Of a DNA stretch of 64,000 bases, positions 20,863 through 32,508 are shown piece after piece. Every line of letters begins with the position of its first letter. Within the stretch, counting starts at the first letter, position 1. Source of the stretch: Helianthus annuus (Eukaryota; Streptophyta; Magnoliopsida; Asterales; Asteraceae); NCBI RefSeq assembly GCF_002127325.2, contig NC_035449.2, positions 77,352,693-77,416,692 on the forward strand. The letters are read 5' to 3'. The position numbers and the translations under genes are program-made. The notes below the pieces were generated by a model. It made no database searches. It saw only the letters and a program-made list of their open reading frames with translations, and had not been told where the DNA came from.

Positions 20863-22621
20863 TGATGTGTGTTAGGTGTGATATGTTTTTAATTATATTT
20901 TAAGACCTTTTTAATACTTTAGTCAAGTTTTAAATTTATAAAACACGATATTCTACTAGCACTAAACACACATATGGGTAAGTGCACCCATTGTGAGCGT
21001 AGTATAACGTTGGTAAGATACCGAGGTCATCCAAGGACACAAGAGCTTTTAATACAGGTATATCCTCAACGTCTAATCAAATCAAAAATTTAGAAAAGGT
21101 TTTAAACATGAAAATTAAAAACTAAATATGTTGAAAAATAGAAATAAAATAAAACAGATAGACAAGATGAATCACTTGGATCCGACTCGCCTTTAGTGTA
21201 ACCTTTGATGATTTCTGCACTTTTGCACTTTTTAAGAGATTATCTTAGTTATAGTAGTAGGCCCCTCTTTTGAAGGTGACGTTACCCTCAACCTAGTAGT
21301 TTGAGTCAGCAAGGATACAATCCTAAAGGGTCGGAATATTGAAAGATAATTAATTAAGTTATTAATGCGTAATGTGGTAGGCCCCTCTTTTGAAGGTGAC
21401 GTTACCCTCGGCTAAGTGGTTTGAGTCAGCAGGGATACAATCTCAAGTAGCTGGGTTAATGTATTAATAGTAGTTTACATATGAGGGGATCAAGCCATTC
21501 GCCCCCCCCCCCATCCAATACCAGTGGGTATTGAAGGAGGTCCTAGTAAGCTTGGCCCAGGTCCTTGCAGGATCTATACACTGAAAAAGGCAAGAACCTT
21601 ACCAAACCATTCCCTTAACCCCCGACCTGGTAGCCAACATATCTCTATATAGACCGTAGAGATATGAATGGTGTAAATCTTTTATTTTATATAGACAGTA
21701 AAATAACGCCAAGACACCACGGACAAATGATAAGGAAGTTTCACCTTCAACATAAGGAACTAGTTATTAAAGTCATTAATACAAAACCAAATAAAAAGTG
21801 CGAAAAGATTAAAAATCACAAGTATTACACTAAATGCTCGTGTTCACCAAGTGATGTAAGAGACTTAGGCAAACATGGCCTTTGATTGTCAAGAACTCTT
21901 ACTATCAATCTTGGATCCCGAGACTACTACACACACTCTAAGATGGATGATGGATGATGGTGGTGGATGTGGGTTGTGGTGGTGGTGGAGTGTGGGTGAA
22001 GTGGGAAAGAGGTGATTTGCCAAGGGATGCCTTTGAAGTGAACCAAGCACCTCTATTTATAGCCTGCACAGACGCCCGGACACGGCCACGTGTCCGCTGG
22101 ACACGGCCCCGTGGCCATCCTTATTCTCTTTTTTCATTAATTGGAATTGTCTGCATTAGCTCCACACGCCCCCCGTGTTCGCTGGGCACGGCCCCGTGTG
22201 CAGAAGCATATCTGTACTATCAAGATTTGCTTAGATTCTGCGAATCTTAGCGTTGACCACGACCCGTGTTGAGCTGGGCACGCCCCCGTGTTGGGAATAA
22301 AAGCTTCTATGGCTTTGTCCTTTCTACAGACAACTGGCCACGCCCCCGTGTCCGCTGGGCACGAGGCCGTGGTCAGCCTTCTGTTCTCTTGTTTTTGCTT
22401 GGGAAGATGCTGTCGAGGGCTCGGGCATGCCACGTTTATTCATTTTCTTGTATTTATGTTAGATTTTGCTGCATATTTGTTCCTTTTGTTCATTTACGCT
22501 CATTTAGTCCTGAAAATACAAAAGGAAGACAAAATCACACTTTTTCCAACATTAGTACTAAAAAAGGGTTAGTTTTATGCCTCAATTGATGTAATTTATA
22601 TGTTGCTTTTTACACACATCA
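20863..22621 (-). repeat. 5' LTR of Athila
   Basis: A 1,759-bp LTR with ends TGATGTGTGT and ACACACATCA. It carries at least six CACGGCCCCGTG-type motifs at 22080-22370. The duplicated sequence GATCT follows at 22622. Its length matches the solo LTR at 49639-51386. Confidence 0.92.
22051..22063 (-). promoter_or_regulatory. TATA box of Athila 5' LTR
   Basis: The minus strand reads GGCTATAAATAGAG. The same box is present in the solo LTR at 50181-50194 on the plus strand, and is absent from the deleted 3' LTR. Confidence 0.65.
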
Positions 22622-22701
22622 GATCTGTATCTGGATTTGCATATATGAGTTGATTTTTGATCCCTTCCTTCCTGTAATAATCTTCAAATTATTTCATTTC
22701 T

Positions 22702-25700
22702 TCAACATACATCTCCTTTTGTCTTTTCAAGTAGCTTCTTACAGCTAAGGAAATATTCTTGGCAAAGTTCTGTTGTGGCAACCAAGGTCTTGATAGGGAA
22801 ATCTACTTGATCATATACTAGCTTTCTTGGAATTGAAGGATCTTTTTCTTTAAGTGATTCCAAAATTTTGTAGTTTTCTTCAATAGTTGCTTCACTCCAT
22901 CTTGCCATTGATCTTAAACTTCCAAAGTTGACAGCAACCATCTCTTCTTTCATTGTCTTTAACCGAAGGGCCTTTTATCATTTGGCCTTTTCCTAGCCTT
23001 TCAATTTAGAGGTGTAGGTTTTTGTAATGGGTTAAAGAGCTTCTTTTCTATCCTTAGGATTTCATCCAGTAAGGCTTCAGTTGTCCACCCTAATAATTGT
23101 GCTCTGCTTGCTTTGTAAGGTTTGTTCATCATTATGTGATCCATGTAGTCTTCTCTCAGTATCTTTTTAAGTTCAGGGGCTGTGACTGGTGCATGAGAGA
23201 GTTTCATACAAACATCTTTTGCATAATCTTCAAGATCATTTACCTTTATAAGCTCTTGAAACAAAATATATTGTGCTTGTTTATCATCCTTCTCTTTACT
23301 CTTCTCGGTAGCTATCTTTTCAGTCTGTTTCACCTTTACATCTAAGTATTCTTTAACATTTTTAGGCTTTGGAAAGTTGTGTAGAGATGAATCATATGTA
23401 GTGTAGAAGAATTGTATATCAAAAGATACCGAGTATACTTCCAAGGATGTGTAATGGTAGTTAAGGTTGTGGTAATTGATGGAGTCAATGTGGGATTAGG
23501 TTCAAAAGTTCTGGTAATGATTGGTTTTGTGGTTGGTGGTAGTGATGAAGTAGCATGGAAGGAAGTTATAGTTTTGATTGGTGTAGCAGGTGGAGTTTCT
23601 TCATCCTCCTCTTGAATGATAAATTTTTGTCTTCCCCTAGTGTAAGGAGCAGGGTTTTTGGTGGAGGGGATGGAGTGTGTGTTGGTGGTTTTCTTTTTAA
23701 TAAATTAATAGGAGCCTTTTGTGATATGGGTTTGACTGATTCAAGAAGGGTGACAAGAGCTGTTGTGGTTGTAACATTTGTTTACATATTTTCATTGCCA
23801 ACAGATAATCAGTAGTTGTAACAGTGGTTTGGCTAGTTTGGATGGGTTGTGTTATTTGAGTGGATTGAGGAGCTATGGTTTGATGAGCAGCGGTAACAGT
23901 GGTTTGGGAAGTTATTTTATATAACTTGCCTTGCAAGTGCATGTGTTGAAGAGCCCAGATTTCCTTGAGCTTTCTGCTTTTCAAGTTTCTCTTGCACTGC
24001 TAAGGTATCTTTGGGTCTGTTTGGGTGTCTTTCCTCTTCTCTTTCTCTATGGCATCCTTGTTTTCCTTTTTGTTCATAGACTGATTAGGTTTCTTTTGTG
24101 TTTTCTTAACATGAGGAGGTAATTTTCTCATTGTTTCTTATTCTCCCACTTTTTGGCATCATTAGGATGCCTAGAGTGAGGAGCAGAACCTATAGTCTTG
24201 AGAAGATGGTCTTTAATGGTCTTTATGTCAGCTTGAGTATCACTGTACCTAGCTTCAACCATATTTCTGATAAGTTCCATGTGAATGCTGTGGTTGGCAT
24301 CTGCATACTGGTTTTGGATACGAAGAAATGGTTGAACATATGTCTATAAGTCTTTGACAAGATCTGCATTTTATGGTTGAGGCTTTGAGTTTTGCACCAA
24401 AATTTTCAGCATGTCTTTCATTTCAACCATGGAAGATTCTATCTTGGTATCCTTCTCCATCAATTCCTGATATCATAATCCATCACCTAAATTAATAGGC
24501 TCATCTAAATTCCCACTAGAGGTGGTTGTACATGGTTTTAGACCAGATGCCTCTTGTTCTTGGTTCTAGGGACTTCCAACTGTCACTGAGTGTATAATTC
24601 TAGACTCTACAGTTGTTGCCTTCAACAAAGTCTTAAAGATGGAACCACTGCCCAATAGTGGGACTGTTGTCCCTACAGTTGTAGTGGCTGCTTCACTTAA
24701 AAAACCAGCAAGAGTCACCTGTGACTCAAGTTGTGTACCCTCCTCTGCTTGTGGGTTAACAATGAGCACTGGACTTGACCTAGTCACTTGCAGGAGCATG
24801 CTCTCAATGATAGGTGATTGAGAGGTACTAGGTTTGTTCAAGTCCAGGGCATCAATTGCATCAAGCAATGGTTTCATGGTTGGAAATATATTGGGGGAGG
24901 GGGTGATGAAAGAGAGAGAGCCCTATGAGATGGACTTGAGAATAGATGTTCAAGTGAATCATCAAACTTAGTATTTGGTTCCCATGTGCCTACAACACTC
25001 TCCTTTTGTGAGGAGAAGTAAGGAGTTTGGATGGGTTGAGATGTTTAAAGCTGTTGAGAGGAAGTATCAAGAAATGTAGTAAAGTGCAATTGTGTTACAG
25101 CAGGTTCCTCTAGCATCTCATCCTCCAGAGGTACCCTTAAGGTTCGTTTTGCTTTTGGAATGGAAATGGTTGTTATAGAGATTTCTGGTGTAGTTTCCAC
25201 AGTGGTAGGTTGAACACTGTGGTCACCAGGAGCAGTGAACTCAGTAATAGCTGTTGAAACAGCAGATGTTACCTCAGTTTTTAAAACATTTTCCTCCACG
25301 ACATTTTCTTTACCTTTAGTGGTCATCATGCGAGTGAAAGTTCATTTGAAAGACTTTTCATTTTGAAGGGCTTCACCTTGTTGAAAAACATTTTCAGCCA
25401 AAATCTTTTGAAGATAAAAGCTAAGAAGTCATGGATACATGAGAAATGCTTTTGAAGAACTTTTCTTTATGGCTTTCACATTTCCAACCAGGTCTATAAA
25501 CAAAGACTAAGATAGCTTATAGTTAGAATTTGATAACATAACGTATCCCAAGTACTGCGTTTTTAGTGGAATTTCCTTAAAAGAAGTGGTTTTTGCTGAA
25601 AAACATATTAAAAGAGCATCGAAGAAAAAAATTCATAGCTGGTGGGAAATTTGGTTTGAAAACTGTGGCTCCCACCATTTATGCATCATACCCTCTTTCA

Positions 25701-26194
25701 ATGAATTAATTGTGAAGATCCGTTTTAGAGAAAGATTCCATACCTGACTCGTCTTTTAGGTCAAATGTGGTGGATAACAATTGAGGGGTTATATGTATGT
25801 CAACACAATTGATTTTGGAAATGATGGTGAAAGGCTTTCTATCCCGGTTTAGAACATCAAAATTTTCCCAAAAAAACACGAAGAGTATCAATGTAGATGG
25901 GTACATCAGTGGTGAGTATAGTATGGTATTTTGATGATTTGATAGTGTCGATAATGGAGTGAAATTCAGGGTTTGTGTCAAGTCTGACGAGATATAGAAG
26001 GTAGTTATGTGGTGATTTGAGATTAAGAGCCATGATTGATGATGCCGAATGTAGAAGAGAATTGTTTGATTAGATAAGTTGTGAATTTTGAAAGTGGTGA
26101 GTTGAAAGTGCTGATGAGTGAGGGTTTTATAGGATGAAAAAAGTGATGCTGACGTAGCCAAAAGTCTGTTTTTGAGAACTGACATGGCATGCAT
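22702..26194 (-). pseudogene. Extra ORF of Copia B, oldest and most broken copy
   Basis: Short frames in succession on the minus strand align with the extra ORF at 29538-33486: 25706-26194 (N-terminal domain, with VHITPQLLSTTFDL-like and KTDLHN), 25045-25329, 24566-24877, 23697-23984, 23001-23444 (KQTEKIATEKSKEKDDKQAQ) and 22702-22953 (MKEEMVAVNFGSLRSMARW). Many stops and frameshifts separate them. No function is known; the order and conservation of the blocks show it is the same gene as in the other copies. Confidence 0.75.
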
Positions 26195-27416
26195 ATGTTG
26201 ATGTATTTCAAAGATATGTTTACCAAAGTCTGTCCCACATAATAAACCTCTATTTGAAGTAGGAAACCTCTGTTAGATGCCAACAGATGTTAAAGAAGGA
26301 AGACAGTGGTTAACATATATGTTGACTAGTCAATAGATGATGAAATTAGAGGATAGAGAAACAAAGGTTACTTGTACAATGTAGTAGACTTTGGTCAAAC
26401 AGACTTTAAGATCATGGAAACAGTGGTTTAGAAGTAAGAATAATGGCCCCGGAAAAAGAACCAGCTGGAAAAACGAACTACACTTCCTATCTAAAAATCG
26501 ATGATACCTATAAAGTTTCATTCGTTCGATATAGAGCCAAATCGGCCAAAATAACCATGAGCGGCTATACCGAATTAATCAATTCGACTTGAAATTTCCA
26601 ACCTAACCCCAATCAATTCGGGGTCTGGATTATGGGAGTGTGTGACTTGAACTATTGATTGATCGCGTCCATGTGCCCAAAAGGATAGGTGAGTTCGGTT
26701 TGAGTGTTCATCTATCAGGGGAGGCTACACGTTACACCATGATTTTGAAATTATAGATATGATTGTTTATCATATAAATATATAGTTTTCGACTTTTCGG
26801 AAATATAAGCCCCTTGTCGAGTTTAAACCGAGGTCTAAAATTGAATTTTCTGATTACGACTTTATTGTCTATATCTTTAAAAATGGGTTCAAAAAAGGGG
26901 CCCACTATGCCAAAAGCGAGAGAAACCCCATCCTTCATATCTCATATCTCATATGATAGAAGTTATTTATATTTATATTACTATATATAACATTTGGAGT
27001 AGGTTCTTATCTACAGTACAAAATGAAGCTCTTTTTTGTGACTTAATTACCAAAATACCATCTCTCTGTTTTTGCACCACAAAGTGAATCGGAATGGTGG
27101 TTGTAGTGAGGGTGGTCTTTTTTTGTATTTGTGTTGTTATTTTCTTTAATCTTTTATTGAAGTTTACAATTTCAGTTCATCATATTTCTATTTTTAACTC
27201 TTATCTTTGTAAGTTTTGTCCTTTTATTAAGTTAAAGGTTTCTCGCTATAAATCGAGTTCGTCTATGTTTTACACCAACTCACAACATTAGTTCGCATTT
27301 TTCTTTGTCTACCTTTGACGTCACTTGATGGTATTAATTTACGTTTTTTGTTTTACAATTTTCTACGTTTTGGTCGGTGTTTACTTACTACTTAGCACGG
27401 TTTTACGACCTACGCT

Positions 27417-27443
27417 TCCGCAACGCGGAGGGTTAATTACTAG
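27417..27443 (+). mobile_element. Helitron-like 3' terminus
   Basis: A perfect 5-bp stem with a 3-base loop (TCCGC AAC GCGGA, 27417-27429) is followed ten bases later by CTAG (27440-27443) and then T. This is the layout of plant Helitron 3' ends (hairpin, short spacer, CTRR, insertion before T). The 5' TC end was not found. A degraded second copy of the hairpin lies at about 27704-27716. Confidence 0.5.
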
Positions 27444-28289
27444 TATATAACAAATGATGAAAGCCCTTATGAATAGTACTCTTTTTTTGTCTTATATAAT
27501 TGTCCTAAAGTGATTTTTTCTTTCATTATTTTTTTCGTAGCGAGTTTGTCTACATTTTACGCTAGCTTGCAGTATAAGTTCGCGTTTGCTTTTGTCTACA
27601 TTTTACGTCACATGGCGGTATGAATTCTCGTTTTTGTTATATGATTTTCCCGGTTTTGGTTTTCCTTTGTATATTACTTAGCACGGTTTCACGACTCTCG
27701 CGTCTGCAACGCGGAGGTCAACATCGATACCAGTACCTTGTTATATACAAAACTCATATACTATATATTAAAGAATACTTTAGCTACACGAAAGTTTTTG
27801 GTTTTCACAATTTCATCACAAAGTGTTTGAGCACGTGTTACAATTGTGTAATGCACATTTTATTTTTTGCCTTTTAGTATCATTTTTATATTTACACCAA
27901 CACACTTTAATAGACTTATTATTTTAATCTTTTTTTAAACCAATTCTACCCTTACAAGTCTTACAAATTAACAATCAATTTATATATACCCTAAACTTTA
28001 ATAAAATCTCGTAATGTATTAAATAATTAAATGTGATAGAAATTATTGTATACATAAACGAACATGGTTACAAATAATCATTGGTCGCCCATGTTGTTGT
28101 TTGGAATCGCCGGTGAACAAATCGTTGTGAACAAGTCGGATTACAATCACTTGATTGCTGGTTGCAATCGCCGGCTTCGGTAAACAAGTAGGAATCGTTG
28201 GCGCCGGTTTCTATGGCTGGAAGAATTGCCGGCTTAGGTTTCTTTTGCTGCTGGAGGATTAAAACTGTTAAGTGGGTAATTTCAAACAG

Positions 28290-28397
28290 GTAATTTAGTC
28301 ATTTTATAGGAAAGGGGGAATATTTAATTAATATGAAAGATCGGGTAAATATGTAATTAAGGCACTTAGCAAGGAGAAATATGTAAAAATTCCTTAA
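28290..28397 (-). repeat. DNA-transposon-like terminal repeat (TTACATATTT family)
   Basis: On the minus strand it reads GGAATTTTTACATATTTC and then TTAATTACATATTTACCC. It matches, in order, the stretch at 59570-59760. Finding it at two unrelated loci shows it is a repeat end; no full element could be defined. Confidence 0.4.
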
Positions 28398-28749
28398 TGT
28401 ATTAATTATGAGAAGTGAGGACAAACTAAGAACTACCACATAAATCACTTGTACCATACGTATTAAAAATTATTTTAGACGTCTTACCATGAGGATTAAT
28501 TACAAGTTTACCTCACTCAAATATATTATATAACAGTATAGATGTTTTTGTTCTATTTTATGTGAAGTGTTATGATATCTCTTTTGCTGGCAAAGAAAAA
28601 TGTTAAAACTTCTTTTTATATATTATAAAAGGCTGAAGGATGTAGGGGTTATGGTTGGAATATGATCTGTCACGTAAGAACATGAATGGAAGACTACACC
28701 ACCCCATTGCCTGATCCACCATGATTCACATGGATTAAACGATGGAAAC

Positions 28750-29477
28750 TGTTAGGATCTGAGTCTCTTTTTGATTGTGTTTTCGTTTGAGAATTAAGAA
28801 GATGAACAAGTAAATGCAGCGGAATTAAAATGGAAATAAACTTTGCACACAATCAAACAGGAGAAATGCTTTCAACATACAAGTTTAACATTGAACCGAA
28901 TGATTGAATTTATTTTAAACTTCAATTACAATTTTGCATGCATGTATCACAAACTCCCCTTCAGCCTGAGCTCACAACAATTTGCTCGTACAGAATGACA
29001 AGTGATGAGAGAGCTGATAGAACAATACAGGGTACTGTTCTATTTATAGGCACGAGCAAACCACTGAATCATCTTGGCTGACGTCACCATGAAAGTGACA
29101 TCTAACCTCCTAACAACCTGTAACTACTAATCTAATACAACTACTGCTTGCTAACTACTGATTACATTACAATACAATGAATAAACAAACTACTGCTTCC
29201 CATTCCACTGTTGTGACTCCAGCAGTACTTTATGTCTTCAGCAGTGCTTGACCCAGATCAGTAGATTGAGCATCAGCGTTAGTCTTCAACAGTTCTTTAA
29301 TCATCAGCAGTTGTTGAAGGACAGATGTTGTAGACAAGCAGTAGATAGAGGTCATCAGTTGTTTAGCCACTTCCAAGGGGAGAGAATGAATACAAACATC
29401 TGCTTATTCCGGATCCACTGCTCTGATCCGGTTTTGGCTTTAATCAACTGTTCCTTTCTTAGAGTTAAATCCCAACA
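28750..29477 (-). repeat. 3' LTR of Copia B
   Basis: A 728-bp LTR, TGTTAGGATC to CCCAACA. It adjoins the polypurine tract at 29478. Confidence 0.93.
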
Positions 29478-29490
29478 ATCTCCCCCTGGA
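29478..29490 (-). other. Polypurine tract of Copia B
   Basis: The minus strand reads TCCAGGGGGAGAT directly before the 3' LTR. Confidence 0.85.
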
Positions 29491-29537
29491 ACAGATGATG
29501 CCAAAACCCTTCATTATTGTAGATCTTTATTGCCTCA

Positions 29538-30379
29538 TCAACAATTCCCTGACTTGCCCTTTGTATTGTAATTCAAAGTCCAAGGAATCTGTGTCATCCT
29601 CATCCCTGCACAGTGTAAGATCAAGGAGATCTTGCAGATCTTCAACACCCAGGCCCAGTGCTTTTCCCTTGATATTTTCTTCACTTCACCACTGGATTTG
29701 ATCAGAGTCAATACGTGGGTCTGTTTGTCAGATTTCCACTTTAGTATTTTTGAATCCAGTGGGTTTCTTAGGAGAGGTTTTATTGCACATGAGTTTGGAG
29801 ATGGTGGCCTGGTAATAACTGGCTGAGCAGTAGTTGGAGTTTGTGTCAATTCAAGTCTTTCTTCTATCATCCGCTTAAGCCCTATTTTACAAGGTAATCC
29901 CCTGCTTCTTTATCTGCTGATGTTTCTTTATCCATCTGCTTTTGTTTCCTTCTTTGGTAAAGGATGGCAGCAGGTGGAGCAGTGGATCTCCTGATTTCTA
30001 GCTTTTGTGGCTTTTCTGGAACCAGTGCTTCAGGATAGTCTGGCTTTTGTGGAACATTAGGATTTTTCTTCCTTAGTTCTTCCAGCCTTTTGTAAGATGC
30101 CAACACTTTATCCTCTGCCCATCTTGTCACTTGGTTCCTTGACCCAAAATCAGCTGTAATCAGCTCTTCTTTCATTCTCTTCAGCTGCAGAGTCCTTTCT
30201 GGTACATTCTTCTTAAACTTTGCCCATATAGGAGGAGTCTGCTTTAACTTGTTTTTGATCATATCTTGAATTCTGGCTGTTTCACTTTCAAGCTCTTTAA
30301 TGGTCCATTCTTTGTACATGTACCTTTTTCCTTTGTATTTCTTGTAAGCCATGATGTTATCAAGATAGTCTTTTCTCAA
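29538..30379 (-). pseudogene. Extra ORF of Copia B, C-terminal part
   Basis: Two frames, 29882-30379 and 29538-29870, form the C-terminal third of the extra ORF. The first has the blocks LRKDYLDNIMAYKKYKGKRY-like, KEWTIKELESETARI, WAKFKKNVP and LKRMKEELITADFGS. It is rich in lysine and glutamate and predicted helical by its heptad pattern. The second is less conserved. A break lies between about 30380 and 30670 compared with the uninterrupted frame of the copy at 60989-62746. Confidence 0.75.
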
Positions 30380-30670
30380 GGTTTCATCTGCTCTTTCTGA
30401 TAGTTGCTGACAAAGATTTTTTGAAAACTACTCCAAAGTTTTGACTTGGGTCAACAGATATTGGTAGTATCTTTGAATTTCTCTGTCAGACTTTCCTTCT
30501 GTATTTCTTTTGGAGATATCCTCTGCTTGTTGAGCTTTGACCTTCAAGTATTCTTCAATGTTATTAGGCCTTGGATATCCTTGAACAGATGGTAGGTTCC
30601 TTTTAGCAGGGTCATCTTCTAAGTAGAAGGATTTGATCTCCTCTCTAACTGCTGGAAGATCTAATGGATA

Positions 30671-32131
30671 TTAGACACCTACAGGAACAATAGCAGTGTT
30701 TGGATTTGAGACTTGTGCTGAAGAGAGTGGAACAGGGTTTGGGATAGGTACAAGGGGCAGTGGTTGTGTGGTTATTTGTGGTGGTGAAGTGTCATCATCT
30801 AGGATAACATTGGTTACCCTTCTCCTTTTGGGTTTAGGAGAGGTTGGTGGTGTTTTGATGGGTTGAGTGGTGGTGATTTGAGTGGTAGGTTGCTGAATAA
30901 CAGTTGTTGAAACAACTGGTGTTTCAACCACTGTTGTCATTACAACAGATGATGTGTCATCTGAAGTCTTCTGCTTTTTAGCAGGTGGTGTTGGTGGTGA
31001 TGAAGTTGTTTTTGGTGGTGAGGTGATTTTTGGTGGTGATGGTAAGGCAGTGGATAGGGTGTGTGTTGTAGTGGTGGCAGTTGTTCGGTTAACAGCTGTT
31101 GAAACCACTAAAGTACCAACAGTTGTTAATACAACAGGAGTTTTAACATCTGTTGGTTTGGGAGATTGATGTGTGGAGCTTTTGGAAGGTTTGGGAGTAT
31201 GTTTTGTGGATCTGGATGGTGTGGTTTTGGGTTGCCTCACTCTTCTAGTGGGATTTTTTCTTTTTGGCTTAGGATTTTCTTCATCCTTTGGCTCAGAAGT
31301 ACCCTGCTCATTCATTTCCATAAAAACTCTCTTCTCCTGTTCAAACCTTTCTTTATCCTTTGCCTCCGTATCCCTTTTTACCCTTGCTTTTGCATGAGCA
31401 GTGGCATTTGTGGTTACATCAATCTTTTTAGTACCATCTGGATTAGGGATGTCTGCAAGCATACTTGAATTGTCTGGTGCAATGTACAGACCATCTTCAT
31501 ATCCCTTCTTTTTCAACTGCTTCAATTTCTCCCCCTTTTTGGCATCAGCTAGTGGTGGGTTGTCCACAAAGATGATAGAGGGAGGAGCAGTGCCAGTGGT
31601 ATTCAGCAAATGGGCCTTGATTGCCTTGATGTCTGCTTGTGTATCTTTAAACCTTGCTTCCGTGAGATTTCTAATCTTTTGAACTTGTATTTCATGTTGC
31701 TGATCAGCTAATTCTCTTTGTTGGTGCAGCATAGGTTGAAACAAACTCCACAACTCATTTGGAGTAGGAGCAGATGATGGAGCAGCCGTTGGAGTTGGTG
31801 CAGCAGTGGATGGTACCTTTTGTGCTTTTAACAACTGTTGCAGCATGTCTTTGATTTCTGCAACAGATGTATCAAGTTTGTCAACTCTATTCGTCAATTC
31901 TTGGTACATTAAACCATCACCCAACTTAATGAGATCACTTGATTTCCCACTGACAGTGGTTGTATCAGTGGTTGCCTTAGGGAAAGTTTCCCAAAAGTTA
32001 TCCACTGATGCCCCTTGTTCTCGGTACTGTGGACTTCTTTCCTCAGCAATTGACATCCTTTTAATGGAACCCGTGGTTGGAACAAACACACCAGTGGATA
32101 TCAGAGTTGCTGGAGAGGAAATTGCCTTCAA
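30671..32131 (-). CDS. Extra ORF of Copia B, middle part
   Basis: A 486-residue open frame, the largest intact piece of the extra ORF in this copy. It contains LTNRVDKLDTSVAEIKDML (a short coiled coil), an Ala/Pro/Thr-rich part, LTEARFKDTQADIKAIKAHL, FVDNPPLADAKKGEKLKQ, and RRVRQPKTTPSRSTKHTPK. A long Thr/Pro/Val low-complexity tail follows. I see no signal peptide, membrane segment or catalytic motif, and the function is unknown. It reads in the same direction as pol and lies downstream of it, where Sireviruses carry their env-like gene. The first residue is simply the first available start after a break; the natural N-terminus is in 32509-33486. Confidence 0.75.
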   Translation of the reverse strand: MKAISSPATLISTGVFVPTTGSIKRMSIAEERSPQYREQGASVDNFWETFPKATTDTTTVSGKSSDLIKLGDGLMYQELTNRVDKLDTSVAEIKDMLQQLLKAQKVPSTAAPTPTAAPSSAPTPNELWSLFQPMLHQQRELADQQHEIQVQKIRNLTEARFKDTQADIKAIKAHLLNTTGTAPPSIIFVDNPPLADAKKGEKLKQLKKKGYEDGLYIAPDNSSMLADIPNPDGTKKIDVTTNATAHAKARVKRDTEAKDKERFEQEKRVFMEMNEQGTSEPKDEENPKPKRKNPTRRVRQPKTTPSRSTKHTPKPSKSSTHQSPKPTDVKTPVVLTTVGTLVVSTAVNRTTATTTTHTLSTALPSPPKITSPPKTTSSPPTPPAKKQKTSDDTSSVVMTTVVETPVVSTTVIQQPTTQITTTQPIKTPPTSPKPKRRRVTNVILDDDTSPPQITTQPLPLVPIPNPVPLSSAQVSNPNTAIVPVGV

Positions 32132-32508
32132 GGAAGTCTGATTGATGAAACAACTGGCCAGGTGTAGATCAGTGAATCCAACACATGTAGTTGCTGCTTC
32201 ACTTGAACTACTGACAGGAAATACTTGTACTTCCTGCAGTGTAACCTCCTCAGGTTTTGTTGGTGGGTTAGCAATGATTAAAACATCAGACCAGTCACTT
32301 GTTGGGGTATATTCTCATTAATAGGTGGTTGAGAAGAACTGGTTTGTGTCTGAGCTAAATCAAGTGCATCCAACAAAAGTTTTATTTGTGGGGGAATTTG
32401 AGAAGTGAGTATGGGTGTAGAAAGCGAATTTGCCTCGGGTAGTGGGCTGTGGATGATAGAATCAAGTGATTCTAGAGCATCATAATTTGGTGTCCCGGTT
32501 CTTACAAC

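Larger units (their letters stand above)
11506..22621 (-). mobile_element. Athila-type Ty3/Gypsy element lacking pol
   Basis: The ends are TGATGTGTGT and ACACACATCA, flanked by GATCT on both sides (11501-11505, 22622-22626). It is Athila-like because of the tRNA-Asp-type primer site next to the right LTR, the AGTGTGGGGGTATT polypurine tract next to the left LTR, the gag with its short zinc motif, and a protease with DLGAS. The coding strand is minus. Nothing resembling reverse transcriptase, RNase H or integrase is present between protease and 3' LTR, so it is non-autonomous. Two later solo LTRs (16214-16707 and 17229-20541) add about 3.8 kb. Confidence 0.92.
11150..26431 (-). mobile_element. 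Decayed Copia B internal region, split by Athila
   Basis: Two pieces of one old Copia B copy: 11150-11505 and 22622 to about 26431. Both align to the region between the 3' LTR and pol of the element at 28750-41025 (for example AACAGATGATGCCAAAAC just inside the LTR). The Athila element 11506-22621 separates them with the exact duplication GATCT. The remnant contains only the extra downstream ORF, heavily broken. The pol, gag and 5' LTR are missing after about 26431, where similarity stops abruptly. Confidence 0.7.
26432..28749. other. Intergenic stretch without a gene
   Basis: About 2.3 kb between the Copia B remnant and the next Copia B element. It holds an unexplained moderately GC-rich piece at 26432-26730, two imperfect copies of a roughly 195-bp unit ending in a Helitron-like hairpin (27250-27445 and 27540-27735), and a terminal repeat near 28290-28397. 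No frame is convincing; those seen are short and low-complexity. Confidence 0.6.

Noticed and set aside
22640..26300. Independent host gene cluster on the minus strand
   Set aside because: All short frames align in order with the extra ORF of Copia B; they are remnants of one transposon gene.
26732..26938. Minus-strand frame MKDGVSLAFGIVGPF
   Set aside because: 68 codons, no recognised domain, no promoter or neighbour supporting it; kept only as part of the unexplained insert.
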